Positions 1 to 6,314 of a stretch of 8,210 bases of DNA are shown here, piece after piece. The stretch's first letter is position 1. Each line of letters begins with the position of its first letter. The notes under the pieces were generated by a model. It saw only the letters and a program-made list of their open reading frames with translations. It was not told where the DNA came from and ran no database searches. The stretch is from Lentzea sp. (GTDB taxonomy: Bacteria; Actinomycetota; Actinomycetes; Mycobacteriales; Pseudonocardiaceae), in assembly GCA_030146905.1 (NCBI GenBank), contig JASLAV010000805.1:1-8210 (forward strand). The letters run 5' to 3'. The translations under genes were made by a program, and so were the position numbers.

Positions 1-522
1 CTGGAGCGAGTCGTCGGACTCGTAGATGTCGCGCGCCCGCGAGTCGTCGTCCTGCTCGCGCTTGGCCGCACGCTCCGCCGCGACCTCCACGGGCACGCGC
101 AGCAGCAGGTGCAGATCGGGGACGGGCAGGCCGAACCGGTCGATCTCCAGCGCGCGCACCCACTCGACGAACTCACCCGTCTCGTCCTGGTGCAGCCGCG
201 CGGCGTTGTAGGCGGCGTTGGACGCCACGTAGCGGTCCAGCAGCACGACGTCGTGCTCCGCGAGGTCCTTGCGGATCTCGTCGGCCGCGCCGCGCCGGTC
301 GAGCGCGTAGAGCACGGCCATCCCGTACACGGAGTCGCTGAGGTCGCCGACCCTGCCGTAGAGGGCGTCGCGGACCAGGTCAGCGTGCACGCTGACGCCG
401 TAGCGGGGGAACGCGTGGCTGGCCACGGTCCTGCCGGCGGCGTTGAGCGCCTCGGTCAACCCGGTGGCGAGCGTGCGCTTGCCGGCCCCGTCCAGACCTT
501 CGATCACTACGAGCTTTCCCAC
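1..522 (-). CDS. tmk: Thymidylate kinase (dTMP kinase), 3' end beyond the window
   Basis: Cytoplasmic enzyme that phosphorylates dTMP to dTDP with ATP, in dTTP synthesis. 174 residues are visible of a usual 205-215; the C-terminus lies outside the window. Visible motifs are the P-loop GLDGAGKRT (residues 9-17), the FPRYG substrate-binding segment (38-42) and the DRYVASNAAY motif (96-105). From memory these match the M. tuberculosis Tmk pattern closely, including KRT in place of the commoner KST/KTT. The start is GTG at 522; the next upstream GTG (531-529) is out of frame. No Shine-Dalgarno is seen, but TACTGT lies 6 nt before the start, suggesting a leaderless transcript. The gene is divergent from the XRE regulator. 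In mycobacteria sahH lies directly upstream; here it is 6.3 kb away. Confidence 0.96.
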   Translation of the reverse strand, partial: MGKLVVIEGLDGAGKRTLATGLTEALNAAGRTVASHAFPRYGVSVHADLVRDALYGRVGDLSDSVYGMAVLYALDRRGAADEIRKDLAEHDVVLLDRYVASNAAYNAARLHQDETGEFVEWVRALEIDRFGLPVPDLHLLLRVPVEVAAERAAKREQDDDSRARDIYESDDSLQ

Positions 523-528
523 GGGCGC

Positions 529-534
529 ACAGTA
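529..534 (-). promoter_or_regulatory. Putative -10 element of tmk (leaderless)
   Basis: On the minus strand TACTGT fits the actinobacterial TANNNT -10 pattern and is followed by exactly 6 nt before the GTG start, which would place transcription start at or next to the start codon. No convincing -35 is seen at 16-18 nt. The arrangement is nearly identical to that before the VOC gene starting at 5440. Confidence 0.45.
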
Positions 535-537
535 GAC

Positions 538-549
538 GGAACCGGTTCC
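538..549. promoter_or_regulatory. Perfect 12-bp palindrome in the tmk promoter region
   Basis: GGAACCGGTTCC reads the same on both strands. It lies just upstream of the putative tmk -10, in the stretch that would separate -35 and -10, where a bound repressor would block polymerase. The nearby XRE regulator is a candidate binder by position only. The 9-mer ACCGGTTCC recurs at 1690-1698. Confidence 0.35.
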
Positions 550-598
550 AGCCACTCACACGGCCGCAGTGGATCCCCCACACGGGCGAAATCCGATC

Positions 599-627
599 TT
601 TCGATCACCAGAACGAGTGACTACGGT
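599..627 (+). promoter_or_regulatory. Weak candidate promoter of the XRE regulator
   Basis: TACGGT at 622-627 matches TANNNT. TTTCGA at 599-604 is a poor -35 match, but the spacing is 17 nt. A transcript would start near 634 and leave a leader of about 30 nt containing the ribosome site. The inverted pair TCACC (605-609) and GGTGA (625-629) overlaps this promoter and could serve autoregulation; this is speculative. Confidence 0.3.
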
Positions 628-663
628 GAAGCCACACGGCGCGTGTGAAGGGTAGGTGCCGCG

Positions 664-1632
664 GTGGCCGCGGATTCCGGGCACGCCGAATCGGTCGACG
701 AACCGATCGGTGACCCGACCGGGGGTCTGCCGACCCCTCTCGCCGAGACGCTGCGCTACGGGCCTTTCCACCGCGCACTGCGCGAGGCGATCGCCCATCG
801 TGGCCTCTCGCTCGCACGGCTGCGCGCTCATCTCGAACAGCTCGGTGTCCAAGTTGGTCAGTCGACGCTGTCGTACTGGCAACGAGGCCTGCGCCACCCC
901 GAGGTACCGCGCGCCATCACCACCGTGCGCGCGCTGGAGTCCGTGCTCCGGCTGCCGCCATCGTCCTTGTTGGACCTCATCGGCCCGCGCCACGCGAACT
1001 CCTACGCACCACGTCCCGTCGCGACCTGGCCGGACCCGGCGCCGCTGCTCGCGACGTTCGACTCCGTACCGGAGGCGGCGCGGGGCAACGCCGACCTCGA
1101 AGTGCTGTCCGTGCACGACACCGTGCAGATCGGCATGCACCGCGAACAGCGCTCCATCACCACACGGCTGGTCGTGCGCGCGTTGCGGCAGGGTCCGGAC
1201 CGATACCTGGCCCTGCACCGCGGCGACGAGGGTTCATTGATCGAGAACGCTCTGGTCAGGGCCGGCGAAGGGTGCCGGCAGGGACGGCTGCGCAGGGAAA
1301 GCGCTTCCCGCAACCTCGCCGTGGAGATGCTGTTCGACAGGAGGCTCTCGGCCGGCGAGGAGCACGTCTTCAGCTTCACGATCTCCGACGACACCGGCAG
1401 CGCGAGCAGAGGAGCCCACCGGACGTTCCGCGACGTGTGCGGCTCGTACCTCGTGCAGCTCTCGTTCCACCGACGCGCGATGCCCGCGCGCTGCATGAAG
1501 CAGTTCCGCGCCTCGGCCGACGCCACGCCTGTCGACGTCGAGGAGCTGGTGTGCGGGCTCGGCGGCGTCGTCAGCGCGTACTTCGGCGACGTGGGGCCCG
1601 GGATCGCGGGCATCGCCGTCGAGTGGAGCTAG
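664..1632 (+). CDS. XRE-family helix-turn-helix regulator with an unrecognised C-terminal domain
   Basis: Predicted 322-residue DNA-binding protein. After a Pro/Gly-rich tail (1-30), residues 34-108 form a helix-turn-helix of XRE/Cro type: FHRALREAIAHRGLSLARL, then the likely recognition segment STLSYWQRGLRHPE (67-80), then a leucine-rich helix ending LPPSSLLDLIG. Residues 130-322 look beta-rich (alternating hydrophobic strands such as TTRLVVRALR and EHVFSFTIS) with no catalytic motif I recognise; it may sense a ligand or partner. No signal peptide or membrane segment is seen. GTG at 664 is chosen because AAGGGTAGG (648-656) sits 7 nt upstream; a GTG at 656 is in another frame. It diverges from tmk and converges on the TerD gene. 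Target and signal are unknown. Confidence 0.85.
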   Translation: MAADSGHAESVDEPIGDPTGGLPTPLAETLRYGPFHRALREAIAHRGLSLARLRAHLEQLGVQVGQSTLSYWQRGLRHPEVPRAITTVRALESVLRLPPSSLLDLIGPRHANSYAPRPVATWPDPAPLLATFDSVPEAARGNADLEVLSVHDTVQIGMHREQRSITTRLVVRALRQGPDRYLALHRGDEGSLIENALVRAGEGCRQGRLRRESASRNLAVEMLFDRRLSAGEEHVFSFTISDDTGSASRGAHRTFRDVCGSYLVQLSFHRRAMPARCMKQFRASADATPVDVEELVCGLGGVVSAYFGDVGPGIAGIAVEWS

Positions 1633-1642
1633 GTTCAAGCTT

Positions 1643-1734
1643 GGTGCGAGGAGAGCGAGAGGGCTAAAGACCGGCGGTCCGAGGACCAGACCGGTTCCGG
1701 AGTTTAGAAGGAAGCCCTCTCATGGCCTCGCACC
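1643..1734. repeat. 92-nt imperfect inverted repeat between convergent genes, possible bidirectional terminator or structured RNA
   Basis: Nested complementary arms pair in order. GGTGCGAGG (1643-1651) pairs with CCTCGCACC (1726-1734). GAGAGGGC (1657-1664) pairs with GCCCTCTC (1714-1721). TAAA (1665-1668) pairs with TTTA (1703-1706). ACCGG (1670-1674) pairs with CCGGT (1691-1695). GGTC (1676-1679) pairs with GACC (1684-1687) around the tetraloop CGAG. Internal loops are asymmetric, the largest being TCCGGAG (1696-1702) and GAAGGAA (1707-1713). It fills the gap between two genes that end toward each other, so a two-way terminator is the simplest reading, though neither strand has a T-tract. 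A mobile palindromic repeat or small RNA is also possible. Confidence 0.7.
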
Positions 1735-1757
1735 CACCACGGTAGCAGCGACACCCG

Positions 1758-3800
1758 TCAGTCCGACAGCAGTTTCCCGAGTTCCGCCACCGTCGTGACG
1801 GTCCCCGTCATGTCCTGCGCCAGCCCGATCCGGATCGCCGGAGCGTCCTTTGTGGATCCCTTGCGCCCGAACAGGTCCCTGAGCCTCGCCACCGTGAAGT
1901 ACTCGCGCCGCAACGCCGCCGCGGCGATCAGCTTGACGACGTCGCGGTTCTCCTCGACCCGGTTGCCCCACGCCGCGCCGCGCAGGTAGAGGTGCAGCCA
2001 GGTACCGGACCAGGTGTCACCGTCCCGTTCGAACATCACCGGCAACGCGACCTTCCCCTTGCCGCGCATGGAAGAACGCGCCCGCACCGTGCTCGGCTCG
2101 AACGGCTTGCCCATCTGGCCGAGGTCGCGGCTCATGAACCCGAACATCGACTCGGCGACGTCGTCGAACCCCTCGCCGGAGTAGATGTTGACCTGCGGCA
2201 CCACATACCTGGCCGTCACCGCCTTGCCGCGCAGGTCGACGAACTCCGTCGCGCCGTTGGGGGCGTGGGTGACGTCACCTGAGTAGAAGGCGCCACCGAG
2301 CTTGAACCGCGTCCACGAGATATGGCCCTCGTACTCGAACTTCTCGTTGAGCAGCAGCGCGGACAGGTCGTAGTCGGTCCGCTTGGCGCGCTGCCGCCAG
2401 TGCACGAAGAACCGCAGCACGTCGCCGTCGACCTTCAGCCTCGACCCGCGCGGCAGCACGCCGAAGCCCTCCTCCGTGCCGGAGACGGGCACCACGACGT
2501 CGAGCACCTCGTCGTCGACGACGAGCTCCGAGTACTCCGGCAACCTGCGGACCAACTCGTCCTCGACGACCTCCGTGATCGCCGCGACGGCACCGGGGTC
2601 GAGCGGCTCGCGGTCGTCGTCCGCGATCCACACCCTGCGGCTCCGGCTCGCGAAGACGCGGGCGGTGTCCGTCGCCGTGCGGTTCGCCAGGTGCTCCAGC
2701 ACCGAGACGAGGACACGGCTGGACACCTCCGGCACCGCTGCGGCAACGTGGTCGGCGAGGTTCGCGGCACCGTTGCGGAGCAGCCGGTCCACCTGCCGCA
2801 GCAACATGCCCGGCGCCTGGGAGAGGATCTTCACGGCCCGTTCGGCGTCGCCGTCCGCGAACGCCACCTCGACCTGCCCGGCGAACGACCGCGCGGTCTT
2901 CTCCCCGCGCGCCACCGCGAACACGTCCCGCGCGTTCTCGAACGGGTGCTCGTGCGGGTGCAGCCGCTCACCGAGCCGCTTCCACGCCTCCCGGTTCTGG
3001 CCGACGTCGCCGAACTTGCTCTCGGCGACCTCGTCCAGCGCCTTCAGCAACGCCCGGCGCTCAGGCCGGCGGAACGAGCGGAACCGCGTCGGTTCGTTCA
3101 GCGTGACGTCTCCCCCGGACGCCTCCGCCGCGAGACGCAGCACGTCGGTGACGGTGTCGATGTCCTCCAACGGCCGCTGCGCGACGAGCCGCGCGGCGTT
3201 GAGGATCGCGCGGTTCTCCCTGATCGGAACCTCGACCTCGACGTCCAGGCAGAGCACGGCCAGCTCACCGAGCAACGCCCTGTCGCTCTCCGCCAACGGG
3301 ATCGGGCTCGACGCGAGCTCTTCGAAAAGCCGCTGCACTTCTTCTTCGAGCGTGCCGCCGAGGTGCACGACGGTGATGCGGTCCTTGAGTGACGGGATCA
3401 GGTCGTCGTGAGCGCGCAGCATCTCCTCGTAGGAGTGCTGGACGCGGCCGTACTTCGGCAGGTCGAGGAGGTTGCGGGTGGGCTTCACCCCCTGCTCGAC
3501 CGCGTCGCGCAGGCACTCGCGCCAGAACGCGAGGGTGTCCGGCACGTTGTGCGGGAACTCCTTGAAGTACGGGTTGTGCTGCGCCCGCGCACCGATCAGG
3601 TCCTTGACCGCCCTGATCACCTCCGCGGTGAACTCCTCGGCCCCGCCGAGGCCGCCGACGTGTTCGAGCAGGTCGCGCGAGGCCTTGAAGCCGGAACTGA
3701 TCAGCGCGGCGTCCAGCTGGCGCGCTGTGGCGGCGCCGTCGCCCGGCGCACCGTCCGATGTGGGCACGCGCAGGGTCTTCTTGATGATGGTCGTCCGCAC
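1758..3800 (-). CDS. TerD-domain protein, RING-less relative of the MXAN_6230/SCO0854 family
   Basis: 680-residue predicted cytoplasmic protein. The C-terminal region (about 455-570) is a TerD domain: a strand GDVLRFFVHW, the metal-site type motif TDYDLSALLL (475-484), GGAFYSGDVTHAPNGATEFVDL (502-523), then VNIYSGEGF (537-545). TerD domains bind calcium and belong to tellurite-resistance and stress systems. The N-terminal part (1-450) is mostly helical and, from memory, resembles the RING-TerD proteins of Streptomyces and Myxococcus. The RING cysteine cluster is absent: the whole protein has two cysteines (96 and 184), and residues 105-150 read as a plain helical segment. The start is GTG at 3800, with no clear Shine-Dalgarno; TTTACT lies 6 nt upstream, a weak -10. 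It diverges from the DUF5753 regulator, 86 nt away. The molecular function is unknown. Confidence 0.82.
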   Translation of the reverse strand: MRTTIIKKTLRVPTSDGAPGDGAATARQLDAALISSGFKASRDLLEHVGGLGGAEEFTAEVIRAVKDLIGARAQHNPYFKEFPHNVPDTLAFWRECLRDAVEQGVKPTRNLLDLPKYGRVQHSYEEMLRAHDDLIPSLKDRITVVHLGGTLEEEVQRLFEELASSPIPLAESDRALLGELAVLCLDVEVEVPIRENRAILNAARLVAQRPLEDIDTVTDVLRLAAEASGGDVTLNEPTRFRSFRRPERRALLKALDEVAESKFGDVGQNREAWKRLGERLHPHEHPFENARDVFAVARGEKTARSFAGQVEVAFADGDAERAVKILSQAPGMLLRQVDRLLRNGAANLADHVAAAVPEVSSRVLVSVLEHLANRTATDTARVFASRSRRVWIADDDREPLDPGAVAAITEVVEDELVRRLPEYSELVVDDEVLDVVVPVSGTEEGFGVLPRGSRLKVDGDVLRFFVHWRQRAKRTDYDLSALLLNEKFEYEGHISWTRFKLGGAFYSGDVTHAPNGATEFVDLRGKAVTARYVVPQVNIYSGEGFDDVAESMFGFMSRDLGQMGKPFEPSTVRARSSMRGKGKVALPVMFERDGDTWSGTWLHLYLRGAAWGNRVEENRDVVKLIAAAALRREYFTVARLRDLFGRKGSTKDAPAIRIGLAQDMTGTVTTVAELGKLLSD

Positions 3801-3854
3801 GTGGCCAGTAAAACCCGGACGCCGACCGCGATTCCACCCATTTGGGCACGATGT

Positions 3855-3870
3855 TGTTGCATCTCCAACA
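3855..3870. promoter_or_regulatory. Inverted repeat TGTTG-N6-CAACA, candidate operator in the divergent promoter region
   Basis: TGTTG (3855-3859) and CAACA (3866-3870) form a dyad in the 86-nt gap between the TerD gene and the DUF5753 regulator, immediately before the regulator's putative -10. Position suits autoregulation by the encoded helix-turn-helix protein, and one site could govern both divergent genes. A 5-bp arm can arise by chance. Confidence 0.3.
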
Positions 3871-3872
3871 CC

Positions 3873-3878
3873 TAACGT
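3873..3878 (+). promoter_or_regulatory. Putative -10 element of the DUF5753 regulator (leaderless)
   Basis: TAACGT fits TANNNT and ends 8 nt before the ATG at 3887, consistent with transcription starting at or very near that codon. No Shine-Dalgarno precedes any candidate start (TTG 3842, ATG 3851, 3881 or 3887). This supports 3887, because the earlier starts would lie upstream of the transcript. Confidence 0.35.
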
Positions 3879-3886
3879 CGATGTGC

Positions 3887-4741
3887 ATGAACGGCGATCC
3901 GTCCACTCCCTACAGCCGTGACCTGGGCGACGAGTTGCGCCAGGTCCGGGAGCGCTGCACGACCTTCCGGGGGCGGAAGATCGCCCGGATGCTCGGGTGG
4001 GACCCCGGCAAGGTCTCGAACATCGAGAACGGCAAGGTGCGCGCCACCGAGATCGACCTCGTCCAGTACCTGGGGAGGTGCGGGCGCAGCCAGGCGTTCA
4101 TCGAGGACTTCCTGAACAGGTACCGGTCGGCGTTCGACCACTACTTCGTGCAGGTGCCCACCAACCTGCGCACGATGACGATGGCCGACGCGACTGCCCA
4201 GAAGATCACCACTTACAACATCACGACCATTCCCGGCCTGGTGCAGACCGAGGAGTACGCGCGGGCGGTGTTCGAGGCTCGCGGAGTGCTCACCCCGGAC
4301 CTGGTCGACGCAGCTGTCCGCTTCCGCATGGATCGTCAGTCGATCTTGCGGCGACCCGACCGTCCGGCATGCACCATGTACATCCACGAGAACGCACTCC
4401 GGGTGAAGGTGGGCAGCGACGAGGTCATGAAGGACCAGTTCATGAGGCTGCTCTTCCGCACGCATGCTGTCCGGATCGTGCCTGCCGCCTGTGGTCCGGG
4501 CGGTGTCTTCATGGCCAACTACGTGCTGTGGCAGTACGAGAAGCGCAGCGGTGTGGCTTTCACCGAATCTGACATTGCCAAGGTCTTCGTCCAGGACCTG
4601 GCTGGCGTCAAGCACTGCAAGTCGATCTTCGCGCGGCTGGATGCTCTGGCTCTCGATGAGGAACAATCGCGAATGATGGTGGCGGACTTCGCCAGCCGAT
4701 CGCGGGAGGACCTCAGTGGCCGGAGACTGTACTTGGCGTAA
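3887..4741 (+). CDS. Helix-turn-helix regulator with DUF5753 (Scr1/WhiJ-like family)
   Basis: 284-residue predicted DNA-binding protein. Residues 11-66 are an XRE-type helix-turn-helix ([32 protein letters not shown]). Residues about 102-278 are DUF5753, with the family hallmark [14 protein letters not shown] at 115-128. Such proteins are numerous in Streptomyces and relatives, are typically 270-290 residues, and are usually encoded beside a DUF397 protein, as here; WhiJ is a characterised member linked to development. ATG at 3887 is chosen on family length and the putative -10 at 3873; the frame stays open upstream to TTG 3842. The last 26 nt overlap the DUF397 gene, so the two are co-transcribed. 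The later third of the gene uses more A/T-ending codons (GAA, TCT, ATT, GAT, CAA) than its neighbours, a possible sign of transfer. Confidence 0.9.
   Translation: MNGDPSTPYSRDLGDELRQVRERCTTFRGRKIARMLGWDPGKVSNIENGKVRATEIDLVQYLGRCGRSQAFIEDFLNRYRSAFDHYFVQVPTNLRTMTMADATAQKITTYNITTIPGLVQTEEYARAVFEARGVLTPDLVDAAVRFRMDRQSILRRPDRPACTMYIHENALRVKVGSDEVMKDQFMRLLFRTHAVRIVPAACGPGGVFMANYVLWQYEKRSGVAFTESDIAKVFVQDLAGVKHCKSIFARLDALALDEEQSRMMVADFASRSREDLSGRRLYLA
4704..4710 (+). promoter_or_regulatory. Shine-Dalgarno site of the DUF397 gene
   Basis: GGGAGGA lies 5 nt before the GTG at 4716, inside the end of the upstream regulator's coding sequence. It is the strongest ribosome site in the window and decides the start of this very short gene. 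Confidence 0.75.
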
Positions 4742-4892
4742 GAGCAGCTACAGCGAAGGCGACTCCGTCGACAGCGACTGCGTCGAGGTGGCGTTCGCCC
4801 AGGTCGTGCGCGTTCGCGACTCCAAGAACACCGCAGGTCCCGAGCTGAGCTTCAGCGCCGAGGCCTGGGAGGCGTTCGTGAGCGGTCGCTAG
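4716..4892 (+). CDS. DUF397 small protein, partner of the DUF5753 regulator
   Basis: 58-residue protein read from GTG 4716 to TAG 4892. Family hallmarks are [10 protein letters not shown] near the N-terminus, DCVEVAF in the middle, VRVRDSKN, and the C-terminal segment [12 protein letters not shown]. This matches the usual DUF397 order (WxKSSyS, CVEVA, vaVRDSK, F..aeW..F) and its 55-75 residue length. DUF397 proteins are the standard partners of DUF5753 regulators; a toxin-antitoxin-like or anti-regulator role has been proposed for such pairs, and their biochemistry is not settled. The gene overlaps the regulator by 26 nt in another frame, with its ribosome site inside that gene. Its stop shares the tetranucleotide CTAG with the stop of the convergent VOC gene. 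Confidence 0.92.
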   Translation: MAGDCTWRKSSYSEGDSVDSDCVEVAFAQVVRVRDSKNTAGPELSFSAEAWEAFVSGR

Positions 4893-5440
4893 ACGGTTTC
4901 CGGCGCTGACGGTGTGACGCCCCGCGGATCGGTCAATGTGCGCATCGCCTCGACCAGTGTTGTGTACACCGGGTTGGATTCCGCGTTTTCCCAGTCCCCG
5001 TCGCCCTCATCCCAGTTCTCAGCGGGCTGGCCGGGCTTGGCTGGCGCGAACAGCCACCACAAGTTGTGCCACGGGTCTCGGAACCGCGCGATGTCGTAGC
5101 CGCCGTAGAAGGGGGACACGTCCGTGATGACGGTCGCTCCCCGCTCGCTTGCTCGGGTGAGCACGGCAACGGGGTCGGAAACGTACACCTGTGTGAATGC
5201 AGGGGTGAACGACCAGTCCGCCTTCCTGTCCGCGACCATCAGGAGAGAGTTCCCGATCTTGACCTCTGTGTGGATCAGGGAACCGTCGCCTGCGGCATAG
5301 TCGGGGGTTCGCGCCTCCGGGTCTTCGACGGCGTCGAAGACGTGCTGGAGGAACTCGATGAGATCTGCCGCGTGGTCCGTGATCACGAAGCCGTTGACGG
5401 TGTTCCGCCCTTCAGGCTCTGGTGCCTGCGTGTCGTTCAT
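4889..5440 (-). CDS. VOC (glyoxalase/bleomycin-resistance fold) protein, single domain
   Basis: 183-residue protein of the vicinal oxygen chelate superfamily, nearest in pattern to the PhnB-like branch. Visible features are an N-terminal strand ([20 protein letters not shown], 18-37), the central [15 protein letters not shown] (57-71), [20 protein letters not shown] (83-102), and a C-terminal [15 protein letters not shown] (119-133), where relatives usually have DPFGN or DPWGN, so a His replaces the Gly. After the domain comes an acidic, Trp-containing tail (140-152) and a helix [12 protein letters not shown]. Members are metal enzymes or drug-binding proteins; the substrate is not predictable. 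ATG 5440 is preferred over TTG 5482 because TACTGT sits 6 nt before it (leaderless) and the intervening residues fall outside the fold. Codon use is less G/C-biased than in ahcY. Confidence 0.85.
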   Translation of the reverse strand: MNDTQAPEPEGRNTVNGFVITDHAADLIEFLQHVFDAVEDPEARTPDYAAGDGSLIHTEVKIGNSLLMVADRKADWSFTPAFTQVYVSDPVAVLTRASERGATVITDVSPFYGGYDIARFRDPWHNLWWLFAPAKPGQPAENWDEGDGDWENAESNPVYTTLVEAMRTLTDPRGVTPSAPETV

Positions 5441-5446
5441 GTAGGC

Positions 5447-5452
5447 ACAGTA
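5447..5452 (-). promoter_or_regulatory. Putative -10 element of the single-domain VOC gene (leaderless)
   Basis: TACTGT on the minus strand, with 6 nt before the ATG at 5440. Hexamer, spacing and the following GC match the tmk promoter. No good -35 is visible, and no Shine-Dalgarno precedes the ATG. Confidence 0.45.
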
Positions 5453-5603
5453 GGACGCATTGCGGTCAGTCGATGTCCGCAATCACGAATCCGATACCAC
5501 CTGGGCCACGGCCAGTGCAGTGCGGCTAGGAGATGTTCAGTTCTTTGCTCGCACATTGATCTTCAACGTCCTCCTCCCATGTCGGTAGCCCGGCCTCGCT
5601 TCA

Positions 5604-5616
5604 CGTGATCTTCACG
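5604..5616 (-). terminator. Weak hairpin just after the two-domain VOC gene
   Basis: CGTGA (5604-5608), a 3-nt loop and TCACG (5612-5616) form a 5-bp stem starting 12 nt beyond the VOC stop at 5628. The stem is short and has no T-tract, so termination is uncertain. Apart from this and the -10 element, I see nothing in the gap 5441-5627; it is relatively A/T-rich around 5520-5575. Confidence 0.25.
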
Positions 5617-5627
5617 GGATCAACCGT

Positions 5628-6314
5628 CTAGCGGACCAGGAACGTCAGCCCTTCCGGGCTGCTCAACCGCACGACACGACGACCGGCCTCCCCACTCCGG
5701 GTGACCGATGCGTGGTCACCCGCACGAGCGATGACACCGTCCAGATCATCAACCTCGACCACCAGTTCCCACTGAGGAGCGGACCCGTCCGCAGCCACGA
5801 AGTCCGCGCACCGCAACGGCGTGCCGGTCGTCTCGCCGTAGAAGCGACGGGCCTCGTCGGGCCGATCGCAGGCCAGCACCATCCGGCGAGGAGCGCCCGC
5901 CAGGCCGCCGGGGAACTCCCACCCGGCGAAGCGGCGTGGCTGCCACAGCGAGAAGACCGCGCCGAACGGGTCGACGAGCGTCGCCAGAAATCCCTGGTCA
6001 CCCGCCTCGAAGGGCGGCACGACGAGGCGGGCGCCGTTCGCCACCGCCGCTTCCGCACGGCGGCCGACGTCGTCGACCGCCAGGTAGTAGGCGATGTGGG
6101 CGGGTGTTCCCGGCGGGTAGAGCGGGTTCGCCAGGTCGCTCACACCGCCGATCCGGTGGCCGTCGACGGTGATCTTGGTGGCTTTGCGCCAGTCGTCCTC
6201 GTCCAGCGCGAAGCGCCAGCCCAGGGTGTGCGAGAAGAAGGCCGCGGTGCCTGCCATGTCGCGGGTCTTGAGGTCCATCCAGCAGAACTCGCCCGGTGCG
6301 CCCAGACGAGTCAT
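5628..6314 (-). CDS. VOC family protein with two tandem domains
   Basis: 228-residue glyoxalase-fold protein. Domain 1 (about 8-126) opens with FCWMDLKTRDMAGTAAFF, followed by LGWRF (31-35), and closes with GFLATLVDPFGAVFSLWQP (108-126). Domain 2 (about 142-228) opens with RRMVLACDRPDEARRFYGET, carries WELVVEVDDLDGVI (182-195) and ends VVRLSSPEGLTFLVR, where SPEG replaces the usual DPxG. The architecture resembles the actinobacterial two-domain VOC proteins typified by M. tuberculosis Rv0577; assignment to that exact group is from memory. The substrate is unknown. The start ATG overlaps the upstream gene's TGA in ATGA (6311-6314), so the two are translationally coupled. Confidence 0.88.
   Translation of the reverse strand: MTRLGAPGEFCWMDLKTRDMAGTAAFFSHTLGWRFALDEDDWRKATKITVDGHRIGGVSDLANPLYPPGTPAHIAYYLAVDDVGRRAEAAVANGARLVVPPFEAGDQGFLATLVDPFGAVFSLWQPRRFAGWEFPGGLAGAPRRMVLACDRPDEARRFYGETTGTPLRCADFVAADGSAPQWELVVEVDDLDGVIARAGDHASVTRSGEAGRRVVRLSSPEGLTFLVR

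Noticed and set aside
1002..1638. Minus-strand open frames opposite the XRE regulator
   Set aside because: Composition is that of a shadow frame, with no motif. The plus-strand frame has the helix-turn-helix and a good ribosome site.
1643..1734. Small signal-recognition-particle RNA, suggested by AGAAGGAAGCC and a long hairpin
   Set aside because: The conserved GGAA-type tetraloop and the paired SRP symmetric loop are missing; the apical loop is CGAG.
1643..1734. Integron attC site, suggested by the bulged imperfect palindrome
   Set aside because: The ends lack the RYYYAAC/GTTRRRY core sites, and there is no integrase or cassette series.
1643..1740. tRNA or tRNA-Sec, suggested by the 9-bp end stem followed by CACCA-like bases
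   Set aside because: There is no T-loop GTTCRA-type sequence, no D-arm and no anticodon arm; the stems are nested rather than cloverleaf.
2322..3411. Long open frames on the plus strand opposite the TerD gene (342 and 356 codons)
   Set aside because: They are antisense to a gene with clear domains, have the Arg/Ser/His/Pro-rich composition of high-GC shadow frames, and show no recognisable motif or ribosome site.
3842..3886. Earlier starts (TTG 3842, ATG 3851, ATG 3881) for the DUF5753 regulator
   Set aside because: No Shine-Dalgarno is present, the added residues do not resemble family N-termini, and the putative -10 at 3873 lies downstream of or too near them.
5441..5482. TTG 5482 start for the single-domain VOC protein
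   Set aside because: It is a rare start codon with no ribosome site; the extra 14 residues precede the fold, and a -10-like TACTGT falls inside them.
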